64,000 bases of DNA from a bacterium (GCA_031082185.1 JAVHLI010000006.1:62001-126000), one strand, 5' to 3'. Shown: positions 49,802-58,935, counted from the first letter of the stretch. Notes: generated by a model from the sequence alone, not told the origin. Numbers and translations: made by a program.

Positions 49802-50919
49802 TACGGCGCCGGGCCCCCGGAACCATCGGTCAACAGACGCGAGGTTACCGGATCGTAGAGGTTGAAGGTGGCCGGGACAAACGAGAGCCAGACCTTGCGG
49901 TCCATCTCGATCGTCATGGGGCGCGTCTCGCGGATGGTGAGCATCAAATCACCCCGCCGGGCGTTGACGATCAGTTCCGCTCCAGCGGGAAGGACCGAGT
50001 ATGTCTCGAACTCCACCGCGCCCTGCTGGGGTTCCAAGTAGAGCATGATGCTCTCCGGCCGGATGCCGGCGATGACGCGCTCCAGGGCAGGCGGGCCCGG
50101 GTAGCATAGGGTGAACGCGCCGAAGTCGAGGACGGCCGCCTCTCCCCGGCCGCGTACGGCTGCCGGAAGCAGGTTCATCTTTGGGGCTCCGATGAAGTCC
50201 GCGACAAACACCGTGGCCGGCCTGCGGTATACCACGTCGGGCGGCGCCAACTGCTCCAGGACTCCTTCCTTCATGACCGCCACGTGGGTCGAGAGCGTCA
50301 GCGCCTCGATCTGGTCGTGCGTGACGTATACGACCGTGGCGCCGGTGTCCCGGTGGAGGCGCTTGAGCTCGGAGCGCATGTCCATTCGCAGCCGCGCGTC
50401 CAGGTTCGAGAGGGGTTCGTCCAGCAGGAATATGCCGGGCCGGGGCGCCAGCATCCTGGCCAGGGCCACGCGCTGCTGCTGCCCCCCGCTCATCTCCTGC
50501 GGGTAGCGGTCTTCCATCCCGGCAAGCTGCAGGTCGGATAGGGCCTGGGCGACCCGGCGGCTGATATCTTGGGCCGGTAGCCGGGCCAGCTCCAGCCCGA
50601 ACGCCACGTTCTCGAAAACGGTCATGTGGGGCCAGAGCGCGTAACTCTGGAAGACCAGACCCAGGCCCCGGCGCGACGGTGGCACGTGGATGCCCTGCTG
50701 GTGCGAGAAGATGGGGCGGCCGTCTATCAGTATCTCCCCGCAGTCGGGATCCTCGAGGCCGGCCACCATGCGCAATACCGTGGTCTTCCCGCAGCCGGAG
50801 GGGCCCAGTACCGTGAGGAAGCTCCCTGGTTCGATAACGAGGCTGAGGTCGTTGACGGCAACTACCTTACCGAAGCGCTTGCTCACGTTGCGCAGTTCGA
50901 TCCGGCGCATCTCTGTCAC
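49801..50919 (-). CDS. ABC importer ATPase (AfuC/FbpC/PotA type)
   Basis: A 372-residue ATPase: Walker A GPSGCGKTT, signature MSGGQQQRVALARML, Walker B IFLLDEPLSNLD, and a C-terminal TOBE domain (GIRPESIML) that usually has a regulatory role. It powers the adjoining two-domain permease. Its start overlaps the regulator stop by 4 bases, so the regulator is co-transcribed. Confidence 0.92.
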   Translation of the reverse strand: MTEMRRIELRNVSKRFGKVVAVNDLSLVIEPGSFLTVLGPSGCGKTTVLRMVAGLEDPDCGEILIDGRPIFSHQQGIHVPPSRRGLGLVFQSYALWPHMTVFENVAFGLELARLPAQDISRRVAQALSDLQLAGMEDRYPQEMSGGQQQRVALARMLAPRPGIFLLDEPLSNLDARLRMDMRSELKRLHRDTGATVVYVTHDQIEALTLSTHVAVMKEGVLEQLAPPDVVYRRPATVFVADFIGAPKMNLLPAAVRGRGEAAVLDFGAFTLCYPGPPALERVIAGIRPESIMLYLEPQQGAVEFETYSVLPAGAELIVNARRGDLMLTIRETRPMTIEMDRKVWLSFVPATFNLYDPVTSRLLTDGSGGPAP

Positions 50920-51815
50920 TCCAGGGCCTGTATTGTCCCACCCTTTCCCAGCATGTCGAGGCCGTACGCGGCACGCAGATCCTGCAGCCGGTTGACGCTG
51001 TCCAGGCTCTGCTTGGGGCGGGCCACGGCCACGGCCAGAATCAGGGCGTTCAGGATTGTCATCGGCACGGTCATCGAATGGAACGTTGAGACCGGTCCCC
51101 GCCGGGCGGCCAGCACGACGTCGGCCTTGTGCTTGAAGGCCAGCCCCAGGGTGTCGGTCAGGAGCACGGTGCGGCAGCCCAGTGACCGGGCGTGGGCGAG
51201 CACCGCCACAAGTTCAGGGGTGGCGCGCAGGAAGCCCGCGGCCAGCACCGCGTCACCCGGCTGAAGCAGCAGGAGTTCTTCCAGTACGTCCCGGCCCGAG
51301 CTGGTCAGGCCGCGGACGGGTATGCCGAACCTCTGGAGGCGGATCTTGGCAAGGTCGGCGAGCATGCGCGAGGGGCCCATGCCAAACACGAAGATACTGC
51401 GCGCCTTCAAGAGGATCTCCACCGCGCGGTCGAAGTCGGCGGGGCGCACGCCGTGGAGCATCTCCGTCAGGTACTGCACTTCCATCTCGGCAACCTTGGT
51501 GAGGAGGTGCCTCTGGTCGCCCTTGAGGTCGTCCATCTTGCGCCGGAGGCGGGCCGCCGGGCTTGCCTTCTGGCGGAACAACTCCTGCAGGATGCGGCGG
51601 AGTTCGGGGTAGCCGGCGAAGCCTACTGCCCTGGCAAAACGCACCACGGTGGCCTCGCTGACGCCGAAGCGCTCGGCTATGGCGGCGGCGGGGAGGAACG
51701 CCGCCTCGTCGTAGTTGTCCAGGAGATAGGAAGCGATGCGCTGCTGGCTCTTGGTGAGCCCGGGGAATCGGTCTTCCAGCCGCTGCCGGAACCTATCGAG
51801 CGACTCCACGCGCAC
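50916..51815 (-). CDS. RpiR/MurR-family transcriptional regulator
   Basis: A 299-residue regulator: N-terminal HTH_6 domain (about 1-75, with AIAERFGVSEATVVRFARAV) and C-terminal SIS domain (about 125-255, with VFGMGPSRMLADL) that binds phosphosugars. It is the first gene of the importer/HAD operon, which argues for a sugar-phosphate-type signal and self-control. GTG 51815 stands very close to the GGAGGGG site; GTG 51809 has better spacing and may be the true start. Confidence 0.92.
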   Translation of the reverse strand: MRVESLDRFRQRLEDRFPGLTKSQQRIASYLLDNYDEAAFLPAAAIAERFGVSEATVVRFARAVGFAGYPELRRILQELFRQKASPAARLRRKMDDLKGDQRHLLTKVAEMEVQYLTEMLHGVRPADFDRAVEILLKARSIFVFGMGPSRMLADLAKIRLQRFGIPVRGLTSSGRDVLEELLLLQPGDAVLAAGFLRATPELVAVLAHARSLGCRTVLLTDTLGLAFKHKADVVLAARRGPVSTFHSMTVPMTILNALILAVAVARPKQSLDSVNRLQDLRAAYGLDMLGKGGTIQALE

Positions 51816-51914
51816 CCCCTCCGTGCAAGATTCTCCTACAACAGGAGGGGGATTGCAAGAGTTCTTTCAGTCAGGTCTGCGGGGGCGGTTGAGGGATACC
51901 GCCCGGTCACGGCA

Positions 51915-52232
51915 TCAGCGGCGCCGCCGCCGGGCGGGAGCCCGGCCGTCCGCTTCCCACGGCCGGTACCCGGTTTCGTACATCGCCTTCGAGAGCATGT
52001 GCGCCCCCACCGGAGCGGTGAGCATCACGAAGAGCAACGTAACGATCTCCCTTCCGTCGGTCCCGTGCGCCAGAATCGCCGAGGTCAGCACCAGCGCCAG
52101 CCCCAGTGTGGTCGCCTTCGTGGCCGCGTGCAGGCGCGCGTAGGCGTCACCGAAACGGTGCAGTCCCAGCGCGGCGATCAGCGCGAGACTCGATCCCGCC
52201 AGCAGCAGCCCGGCGATCACGGTGTCACGCAA
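51915..52232 (-). CDS. mrpG: Mrp antiporter subunit G
   Basis: A 105-residue membrane protein with three helices and the MnhG core LGLHRFGDAYARLHAATKATTLG. It is the last subunit of the Mrp Na+(K+)/H+ antiporter complex, with an arginine-rich tail. Its start overlaps mrpF by 8 bases. Confidence 0.92.
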   Translation of the reverse strand: MRDTVIAGLLLAGSSLALIAALGLHRFGDAYARLHAATKATTLGLALVLTSAILAHGTDGREIVTLLFVMLTAPVGAHMLSKAMYETGYRPWEADGRAPARRRRR

Positions 52233-52488
52233 TGGGAGGCCTCCCCCGCACGTAGCGCGCCGCGGCCACGGTCCCGATGAAGCCCAGGATGGCCACCACG
52301 GCAGCTACGTCCGCGTACAGCCGCGTCCCGGCACGCATTCCCAGCACGGCTACCAGGATGATCAGGATCGTGGCGATCGTGTCGCCGGCCACCACGCGGT
52401 CTCCCAGGTGCGGGCCCCGTACCAAGCGCAGCAGGCACAGAGCCATCGCGACCACGAGCATGGCGAGCGCGACCGTGACGGCCGTCAT
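52225..52488 (-). CDS. mrpF: Mrp antiporter subunit F
   Basis: An 87-residue, three-helix subunit with the RLVRGPHLGDRVVAGDTIAT motif typical of MnhF/MrpF. It overlaps mrpE by 4 bases and mrpG by 8. It forms part of the membrane complex that expels Na+ in exchange for protons. Confidence 0.92.
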   Translation of the reverse strand: MTAVTVALAMLVVAMALCLLRLVRGPHLGDRVVAGDTIATILIILVAVLGMRAGTRLYADVAAVVAILGFIGTVAAARYVRGRPPIA

Positions 52489-52838
52489 TCCAGCAACCCC
52501 CGGATCGGTCTCTCCAGCGTGCGCTTGATCTCGTCCACCGTGGCCGCCGGGTCGTCCATGGCCAGCACGTGAACGAGCAGATAGGATCTGTCCCCGGCGA
52601 CGTCCACGGTCATCGTACCCGGTATGAGCGTGATCGAGTGCGCCAGCATGGTGATGCCCGCGTCGGTCTTGAGGTCCAGCGGCACCTGCACGATGCCGGA
52701 TCGAATCTTGAGCCGCGGCCGCAGCACTACCAGGCCGGCGACCGCCAGGTTCGCCATGACGTTCTGGTAGACGAACGTCACCAGCCAGGTGAGCCCAGAC
52801 CTGAGCCGCCTAAACGGCGCCATCTCCCGGTTCCTCAT
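52485..52838 (-). CDS. mrpE: Mrp antiporter subunit E
   Basis: A 117-residue subunit; short compared with the typical 155-160, lacking most of the N-terminal double helix region. The C-terminal MrpE part is clear: ANLAVAGLVVLRPRLKIRSG, then ITMLAHSITLIPGTMTVDV. It lies 36 bases after mrpD and overlaps mrpF. Start could be ATG 52838 or ATG 52820. Confidence 0.88.
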   Translation of the reverse strand: MRNREMAPFRRLRSGLTWLVTFVYQNVMANLAVAGLVVLRPRLKIRSGIVQVPLDLKTDAGITMLAHSITLIPGTMTVDVAGDRSYLLVHVLAMDDPAATVDEIKRTLERPIRGLLE

Positions 52839-52874
52839 CGAAGGCGCTCCCGCAGCGCTCCCACCCCAGCGCTC

Positions 52875-54335
52875 CTACTTCTTCAGCACCGTGCCGATGT
52901 ACCTGGCCGGTTGGGTCAGGTGCGCTGCCGCGGTCGAGGTGAGCGAGTACAGGACCTGCGGCCGCAGCCCAACGGCGATCGTGATCAACGCGAGCGCGGC
53001 CGCGGGCGCTACCAGTCGGGCCGGCGCGCGCCGCGGCTCCCCCGGACCCCAGAAGGCGGTGGTGTAGATCTTTAGCATGGACATCAGCGTTAGGACGCTG
53101 ACGACGATGCTCACGGCCACCACGCCGTACTGGCCCACCTCCAGCCCGGCGCGGATGAGCAGCAGCTTGGCGAAGAAGCCCGAGAACGGCGGCACTCCGG
53201 CGAGCGAGAGCGCGCACACCACGAAGGCCAGCGCGAGCACGCCGTTGGTGCGGGCCAGACCGCCCAGCCGGTCGAGCCGGTCCGTGCCTTGCGTCTCCTC
53301 GATGGCGCCGCCGACCAGGAGCAGGCCGGACTTCACGACGATGTGGTGGAGGATGTAGAAGATCCCGCCGGCGATCCCGAGCTGGCCGGCAAGCGCCAGG
53401 CCCATGATCATGTACCCGACCTGGCTGATGATGTGGAACGACAGTATCCGCCTCACGCTGTCCTGGGCAAGGGCGCCCAGGACGCCGAACAGCATCGTGC
53501 CGGCCGCCGACCAGAGAAGCAGCGGGTCCGGGCCGCCGCTCGGGAAGACGATCGTGAACACCCGGAACAGCGAGTAGACTCCCACCTTGGTGAGCATCCC
53601 GCCGAAGAACGCCGCCACGCCTCCGGGCGGGATGGCATAGGCGTGGGGCAGCCAGAAGTAGAAGGGGAATATCGCGGCCTTGGTGCCAAACGCCACCAGC
53701 AGCATCATCGAGGCGGCACGCACCGTACCGGCGGGTGCGAGGGGAACGCGCTCTGCCAGGTGGGCCATGTTCAGCGTGCCTGTGGCCGAGTAGATCAGCG
53801 CGACCCCGAACAGGAAGAACATCGAGGCCACCAGGTTGATCGCCACGTAGCCGAACGCCTCGCGCGCCTGCCGCTGCGTGGTGCCGTGGGTCAACAGGAA
53901 GTAGGACGAGATCAGCATGACCTCGTAGGCCACGTAAAGGTTGAACAGGTCTCCGGTCAGGAACGCCCAGTTGATGCCGGTGAGCAGGAACTGCCATCCG
54001 GCGTGTACGAAGCGGTCGTCGCGCCCGGATGCGATTGTGAAGACGAGCCCGACCAGGCCGATCAGCGCCGCGATCAGCACCATCAGCGCGCCGAGCATGT
54101 CGGCCACCAGGGTGATGCCGTAGGGCGCGGCCCAACCTCCGGCCTGGATGGGCATCACCTGCCCGCCGCGGGTCAGCAGGACCAGCGCGATGCTGGCCGC
54201 CAGCGTTGCCAGGCTGCCTGCCAGCCCCAGGGTGCGCTGTGCGCGGCGTGAAGGTCCTGCGATCAGCAGGATTGCCGTAAGCAACGGGGCGATGATCGGA
54301 AGCGCGGGCAGCGCGGCGATCAAGCTAGCGGTCAT
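52875..54335 (-). CDS. mrpD: Mrp antiporter subunit D
   Basis: A 486-residue NADH-quinone-oxidoreductase-like membrane subunit (Nuo L/M/N family) with about fourteen helices. The proton-channel region includes INWAFLTGDLFNLYVAYEVM with a conserved Glu and PLLLWSAAGTMLFGVLGALAQ. It pairs with MrpA to form the proton- and Na+-conducting modules. It overlaps mrpC by 11 bases. Confidence 0.93.
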   Translation of the reverse strand: MTASLIAALPALPIIAPLLTAILLIAGPSRRAQRTLGLAGSLATLAASIALVLLTRGGQVMPIQAGGWAAPYGITLVADMLGALMVLIAALIGLVGLVFTIASGRDDRFVHAGWQFLLTGINWAFLTGDLFNLYVAYEVMLISSYFLLTHGTTQRQAREAFGYVAINLVASMFFLFGVALIYSATGTLNMAHLAERVPLAPAGTVRAASMMLLVAFGTKAAIFPFYFWLPHAYAIPPGGVAAFFGGMLTKVGVYSLFRVFTIVFPSGGPDPLLLWSAAGTMLFGVLGALAQDSVRRILSFHIISQVGYMIMGLALAGQLGIAGGIFYILHHIVVKSGLLLVGGAIEETQGTDRLDRLGGLARTNGVLALAFVVCALSLAGVPPFSGFFAKLLLIRAGLEVGQYGVVAVSIVVSVLTLMSMLKIYTTAFWGPGEPRRAPARLVAPAAALALITIAVGLRPQVLYSLTSTAAAHLTQPARYIGTVLKK

Positions 54336-54657
54336 CGCGCTTCTCCTTGCCGTGTTTCTCCTCGCCGCCGAAGAGGTGCATCCGGTACCCCAGCGCCAGC
54401 AGGAACGCGGTCACGCCGAACGAGATGACGATGGCCGTCAGGATGAGCGCCTGGGGCAGCGGGTCGGTCATCGGGCCTCGCGTGGCGCTGATAACCGGCA
54501 CACCGCCGCGTAGTCCGGCCGATAGCAAAATGGTGATATGGGCCGCGTGGGAGAGCAGGGAAAGGCCGATGATCTGGCGCACCAGCGACTTCCCCAGGAG
54601 CAGGTAGAACCCCGTGGCGACCAGGGTGCCGACCAGCAGCGCAACCAGGGTTGTCAC
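54325..54657 (-). CDS. mrpC: Mrp antiporter subunit C
   Basis: A 110-residue, three-helix subunit homologous to NuoK, with GFYLLLGKSLVRQIIGLSLL and DPLPQALILTAIVISFG motifs. GTG start 54657 overlaps the mrpAB stop by one base (TAGTG). Confidence 0.93.
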   Translation of the reverse strand: MTTLVALLVGTLVATGFYLLLGKSLVRQIIGLSLLSHAAHITILLSAGLRGGVPVISATRGPMTDPLPQALILTAIVISFGVTAFLLALGYRMHLFGGEEKHGKEKRDDR

Positions 54658-57431
54658 TATTCTGCCTCCGCCGCTTCCACCAGCGAGCGCAGCGCAGAGA
54701 GCACCGAGCCGGCCACCAGCAGGAGCACCCCTAGATCGAAGATCAGCGAAGAGGGCAGTCGGTGTCCGCCGACAGCCAGCAGCGTGTGCTGCAGCAGTGG
54801 CTTGCCAACCACCAGGGGGATGGCCGACGAGCCCGCGGCCAGTGCCAGTCCAACGGCCATGAGGACGTCCCAGCGGCGGGACAGCCGGATGGCGCCGAAG
54901 GCCTCCGAGCGCAGGACAACCGCGGCGGCGACCATCAGTCCGGCGACGAACCCTCCGCCCGGTCCGTAGTGACCGGTGGACAACAGCAGTATCGCGTAAG
55001 CCACGATTGCCGGCGAAAGGACGCGCGCGATGGTGCGCAGGATCGGCGAGGTGAGCTGCACGTCTTCCTGCGCGTCACGCCGCTTCCGGCGTGCCGCACC
55101 CAGCCGCCATGGCGCCAGAGAGATGATCCCGAGCGCGGCGATGGCCAGCACGCTGATCTCGCCCATCGTGTCCCAGCCCCGGAAGTCCACGATGATCAGG
55201 TTTACGACGTTCTTGCCGCCGGCCTGGGCGGCGTGCGTGAAGAACTCACCGGATATGCGCTGTAGGCCGGACACGTCGGCAACCATCGCCGCCATCACCG
55301 CGCTGACCCCACCGGCTGCGATCGCCACCAGCCAATCGGATACGGGGCGGGCCTGGGGATGGCCGGCGTCGCTTTTGCCCAGCGCAGTAATCGCCACCAG
55401 GAAGAGCACGAGCGAAACCGTCTCTATCACCGCCTGGGTGATGGCGATGTCCGGCGCGCTGAGCAGCAGGTAGATTAGGCTGACCGAGTACCCTGCCGCG
55501 CCCAGCGCCAGCACGGCCCCCAGCAGCAGCCGCAGGCGCACGGCCGCGACCGCAGCGGCCATGGCCACGACCACGGTGATCGCAGGCCCCAGTTCGTGGT
55601 CCCCGGTGAGTAGGGGTACCGCGATCCCGGTGCGGAAGAACCCGACGGCCACAAGCGCCATGGCCGTGACCATGATGTAGACAAGGTAGTCGCGGAGGCG
55701 GCCGGTGAGGTACAGTCCTGTCAGGAGCTTCGAGCCATCGAGGGTGGCGGCGTAGAGCCGGTCGTAGAGGCGCCCGGCGCTCAGCCACTGCACGCTCCGC
55801 TCCAGGCGTTCCGCCAGGGGATGCAACCTAAAGAGCAGCCATCCGCCGGCCACCGCAATGGTCGTGACCGTGGCCGCGGTAAGGGTCGGACCGTGCCAGA
55901 GGGCCACGGGCTGCGGCGCTCCGGTGATCGCCGCGGCGGCAAGGGCTGAGAGGCGCTCGACCGTGCCCGGGGCCAGTCCGAACAGAAGCGCCAGCAGCGC
56001 CAGGACGCCGGCAGGCATCCACAGCAGCATCGGAGGCTCGTGCACGGCCTCAGGCGGAGGTGGCTGCGCGTCGGCGCGGCCCTTTGCGCGGCGATGCTGG
56101 GGCGCTTTGCCCAGGAAGATCCACATGTACCGGGCCCCGTACGCCAGCGAGAGTGCTCCGGAAAGGATCACGGCGCCGGTCGCGACCCAGGAACCCGCGG
56201 CCCAGGAACCCGCGATCCAAGGACCGCGCAGGAAGGCTTCTACGACCGCCTCCTTGCTGAGGAACCCTCCGAAGGGAGGCAGGCCGGCCATGGAGAGCGC
56301 TGCCAGCGTCGCGATGCCGCACGTGACCGGCATCGCCCGGCGCAGTCCGCCCAGTCGGGCAATCACCCGCGTGCCGGTCTCGTGCTCGACGGCTCCGGCG
56401 ACCAGGAAGAGCGTGCCCTTGAACGCCGCGTGGTTCAGGACAAAGACCATGGCCGCGGCCGCGGCGGCGGGCGTGCCCCATCCGAGCAGCGCGGTGGCCA
56501 GTCCCAGCGCGCCGACGGTGGAGTAGGCGAGCAGGCCCTTCAGGTCGGTCTGCACCAGCGCCAGAGCCGCGCCTGCGAGCATCGTCGCCACTCCGACGGG
56601 CGTGACCACGGCCACCCACAGCGCCGTGCCGCCCAGCACGGGCAGCAGGCGCGCCAGCAGGTACACTCCGGCCCACACCATGGTGGCGGCGTGCAGGTAG
56701 GTCGAGACCGGCGTGGGAGCCACCATCGCGGCGGGTAACCAGAACTGGAACGGCACCTGCGCCGACTTGGTGAACGCGCCGGTCAGCACCAGCGCGAGGA
56801 TTACCGGGTAGAGCGGATCTGCCTTGATGGCGGCGGCCTTGGCCAGCAGCGCGCTTATCTGCCAGGTACCACCGACCTGCGCCAGCATCACCAGGCCGAC
56901 CAGCATCGTAACGCCGCCGGCCACGGTGACGACCAGCGCCTTGGTCGCGCCGGAGCGCGCGGCCGGATCCTCGTTCTTGTAGCCGATCAGAAAGAACGAG
57001 GCCAGGCTGGTTAACTCCCAGAAGACGTAGAGGACGATGAGGTCGTCGGCAAGCACGACCCCCAACATCGCGCCCATGAAGATCAGCATGTGGGCGTAGA
57101 ACCGGCCCAGCTCTGGGCCCGCGTGCATGTACGCTACCGAGTAGACGAGGATCAGCACCCCGACGGCCAGGATCAGCCCTGCGAATAGCAGCGCCAGGCC
57201 ATCGAGCGCCAGAGCATAGCGGAGGCCGAGGTCGGGAAACCAGGCCAGCGACAGACGCAGTGTCTCGCCGCCCAAGGTGGGCTGAGCGATCCAGGCGAGC
57301 GCCGCGAGCAGGCCAGAGGGGACAATGGCGCTGATCCAGCCCGGGTGCGTCCGGAGCCGACCGGCAATTGGGCCGGCAAACGGCGCGGCCAGGATGGCGA
57401 TTAGCGGGAGGGCGCCGAGCAGGAAAGGCAC
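54657..57431 (-). CDS. mrpA: Mrp antiporter subunit A fused to subunit B
   Basis: A 924-residue protein. Residues up to about 780 are MrpA: NuoL-like proton channel (FWELTSLASFFLIGYKNED near residue 138, then VPFQFWLPAAMVAPTPVS) and the MrpA C-terminal extension. The last 130 residues or so are MrpB, with STGHYGPGGGFVAGLM. Many lineages encode A and B as separate genes; the fused form is known in others. First gene of the operon mrpAB-C-D-E-F-G, which supports pH and Na+ homeostasis. No binding site for a regulator is visible, but interleaved palindromes lie just upstream. Confidence 0.93.
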   Translation of the reverse strand: MPFLLGALPLIAILAAPFAGPIAGRLRTHPGWISAIVPSGLLAALAWIAQPTLGGETLRLSLAWFPDLGLRYALALDGLALLFAGLILAVGVLILVYSVAYMHAGPELGRFYAHMLIFMGAMLGVVLADDLIVLYVFWELTSLASFFLIGYKNEDPAARSGATKALVVTVAGGVTMLVGLVMLAQVGGTWQISALLAKAAAIKADPLYPVILALVLTGAFTKSAQVPFQFWLPAAMVAPTPVSTYLHAATMVWAGVYLLARLLPVLGGTALWVAVVTPVGVATMLAGAALALVQTDLKGLLAYSTVGALGLATALLGWGTPAAAAAAMVFVLNHAAFKGTLFLVAGAVEHETGTRVIARLGGLRRAMPVTCGIATLAALSMAGLPPFGGFLSKEAVVEAFLRGPWIAGSWAAGSWVATGAVILSGALSLAYGARYMWIFLGKAPQHRRAKGRADAQPPPPEAVHEPPMLLWMPAGVLALLALLFGLAPGTVERLSALAAAAITGAPQPVALWHGPTLTAATVTTIAVAGGWLLFRLHPLAERLERSVQWLSAGRLYDRLYAATLDGSKLLTGLYLTGRLRDYLVYIMVTAMALVAVGFFRTGIAVPLLTGDHELGPAITVVVAMAAAVAAVRLRLLLGAVLALGAAGYSVSLIYLLLSAPDIAITQAVIETVSLVLFLVAITALGKSDAGHPQARPVSDWLVAIAAGGVSAVMAAMVADVSGLQRISGEFFTHAAQAGGKNVVNLIIVDFRGWDTMGEISVLAIAALGIISLAPWRLGAARRKRRDAQEDVQLTSPILRTIARVLSPAIVAYAILLLSTGHYGPGGGFVAGLMVAAAVVLRSEAFGAIRLSRRWDVLMAVGLALAAGSSAIPLVVGKPLLQHTLLAVGGHRLPSSLIFDLGVLLLVAGSVLSALRSLVEAAEAE

Positions 57432-57473
57432 CTGGCGCCTACCGAATCCAAGATACCTTGAATCTAGACCCTA

Positions 57474-57510
57474 CTTGTACCACGCGACTTACGGTACAAG
57501 AGCCGCGTGG
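57474..57510. promoter_or_regulatory. Two interleaved perfect inverted repeats
   Basis: CTTGTACC (57474-57481) pairs with GGTACAAG (57493-57500), and CCACGCG (57480-57486) pairs with CGCGTGG (57504-57510). The arms alternate, so the two stems exclude each other or form a pseudoknot. The site lies between the divergent mrp operon and the metallo-beta-lactamase gene. Confidence 0.8.
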
Positions 57511-58902
57511 TCCGGTCAAGCCGACCAAAAGGGGTTCGCCATCCGCGTAACCTTCCACGGGGCCGTCCGCACCGTCACCGGCTCGCTCCACATGGTCGAG
57601 GCCGGCAACACGCGGGTCTATCTCGACTGCGGGTTGTTCCAGGGCCGGCGCGCCGATGCCGCCGAATGGAACCGGCGTTTTCCCCTTGCACCAGGCGACC
57701 TCGACGCCGTCATCCTCTCGCACGCGCACCTTGATCACTGCGGCAACCTGCCCACGCTGGTGGCGCACGGGTTTCGCGGCCCGATCTACTGCACGCCGGC
57801 CACCCGCGATCTCGCGGCGCTGGTGCTGCGGGACAGCGCGAAGGTGCAGCGGCAGGACGCGCAGATCCTGAACCGGCGCCACCGACGCCAGGGGCTGCCC
57901 GAGGTGGAGCCGCTCTACGACGGCCGCGCCGCGGAGCGGGCGATCGCCCGCCTGGCCGCCGTGCCCTACGGCCGGCCGTTTCGCGTCGGCTCCCTGACCG
58001 CCATGTTTCGCGACGCGGGGCACATCCTCGGGTCGGCGATGGTGGTGCTCGAGGCGGATGGCCGCCGCCTGGGCTTCACCGGCGACCTGGGCCGCCCCGG
58101 TACCGCCATAGTGCGCGATCCCGAGGTGCTCCCCGCGGTGGACCTCCTGCTCATCGAGTCCACCTACGGCGACCGGGAGCACGCCCCACGCGCCGAGGCA
58201 GAGGCACACCTGGCCGCGGTGGTGCGCGAGACCGTCGCCCGTGGTGGCAGGGTGTTGATCCCCGCCTTCGCGCTCGGCCGGGTACAGGAGGTGGCGTACA
58301 CGCTGCACCGCCAGCGGGAGGCAGGCCTCATCCCGGCGATCTCGATCTACATGGACAGCCCCATGGCAACCGACGCCACGGAGATCTTCCGAGCGCATCC
58401 CGAGTGCTTTGACGAGGAGATCCGCGCGCACATGAAGCGGCACGATCCCTTCGGGTTCGGCGCTCTGCGCTATGTGCGCACCCCTGCCGAGTCCAGGGCG
58501 CTGCGCGCCTCAGACGAGCCATGCGTCGTTATTGCCACATCCGGGATGGTGGAGGCCGGCCGCATCCTGTCGCACCTGCAAGGGCGCATCGGCGACCCGC
58601 GGTCCACGCTGCTGTTCGTGGGATACCAGGCCGAGCACACGCTGGGCCGCCGGCTGTCCGACGGTGCGCCGGAGGCCAGGATCTACGGTGAGCCGCTCAA
58701 GGTGGCGATCCGGATCGAGCGGGCCGACGCGTTCAGCGCGCACGCCGACCGGAACGAGCTGCTCGCTTGGGCGGCACGCGTGCCGCGGATCGGCGCCGCG
58801 TACTGCGTGCACGGCGACGAGGCCGCGGCAAAGGCGTTGGCGGGTGCGCTTGTCTCGGCCGGAATCCCGGCCGAGGTGCCGGTGGCAGGGCAGACGGTCT
58901 AG
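57475..58902 (+). CDS. MBL-fold beta-CASP RNA metallo-hydrolase
   Basis: A CPSF73/RNase-like nuclease. The zinc motif is SHAHLDHCGN, then GHILGSAMV, ESTYGDREH, and the beta-CASP part with YMDSPMATDATEIFRAHP, IATSGMVEAGRI and C-terminal FSAHADR. Family members cut RNA with zinc at the active site. The start is uncertain: the first homologous residues are IRVTFHGAVRTVTGS, from 57541, and no ATG/GTG/TTG lies close before them. TTG 57475 is the nearest standard start; ATC 57541 has AAAAGGGG 6 bases upstream and would give 453 residues, the usual length. Confidence 0.88.
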   Translation: MYHATYGTRAAWSGQADQKGFAIRVTFHGAVRTVTGSLHMVEAGNTRVYLDCGLFQGRRADAAEWNRRFPLAPGDLDAVILSHAHLDHCGNLPTLVAHGFRGPIYCTPATRDLAALVLRDSAKVQRQDAQILNRRHRRQGLPEVEPLYDGRAAERAIARLAAVPYGRPFRVGSLTAMFRDAGHILGSAMVVLEADGRRLGFTGDLGRPGTAIVRDPEVLPAVDLLLIESTYGDREHAPRAEAEAHLAAVVRETVARGGRVLIPAFALGRVQEVAYTLHRQREAGLIPAISIYMDSPMATDATEIFRAHPECFDEEIRAHMKRHDPFGFGALRYVRTPAESRALRASDEPCVVIATSGMVEAGRILSHLQGRIGDPRSTLLFVGYQAEHTLGRRLSDGAPEARIYGEPLKVAIRIERADAFSAHADRNELLAWAARVPRIGAAYCVHGDEAAAKALAGALVSAGIPAEVPVAGQTV

Positions 58903-58935
58903 GAGGGCGAAGGACTGCCGCCGCGCCGCGGCGAG

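Noticed and set aside
51816-51914. CTCCT/AGGAG inverted repeat ahead of the RpiR gene
   Set aside because: Only 5-bp arms, one of which is the ribosome-site-like AGGAG; too weak to call an operator.
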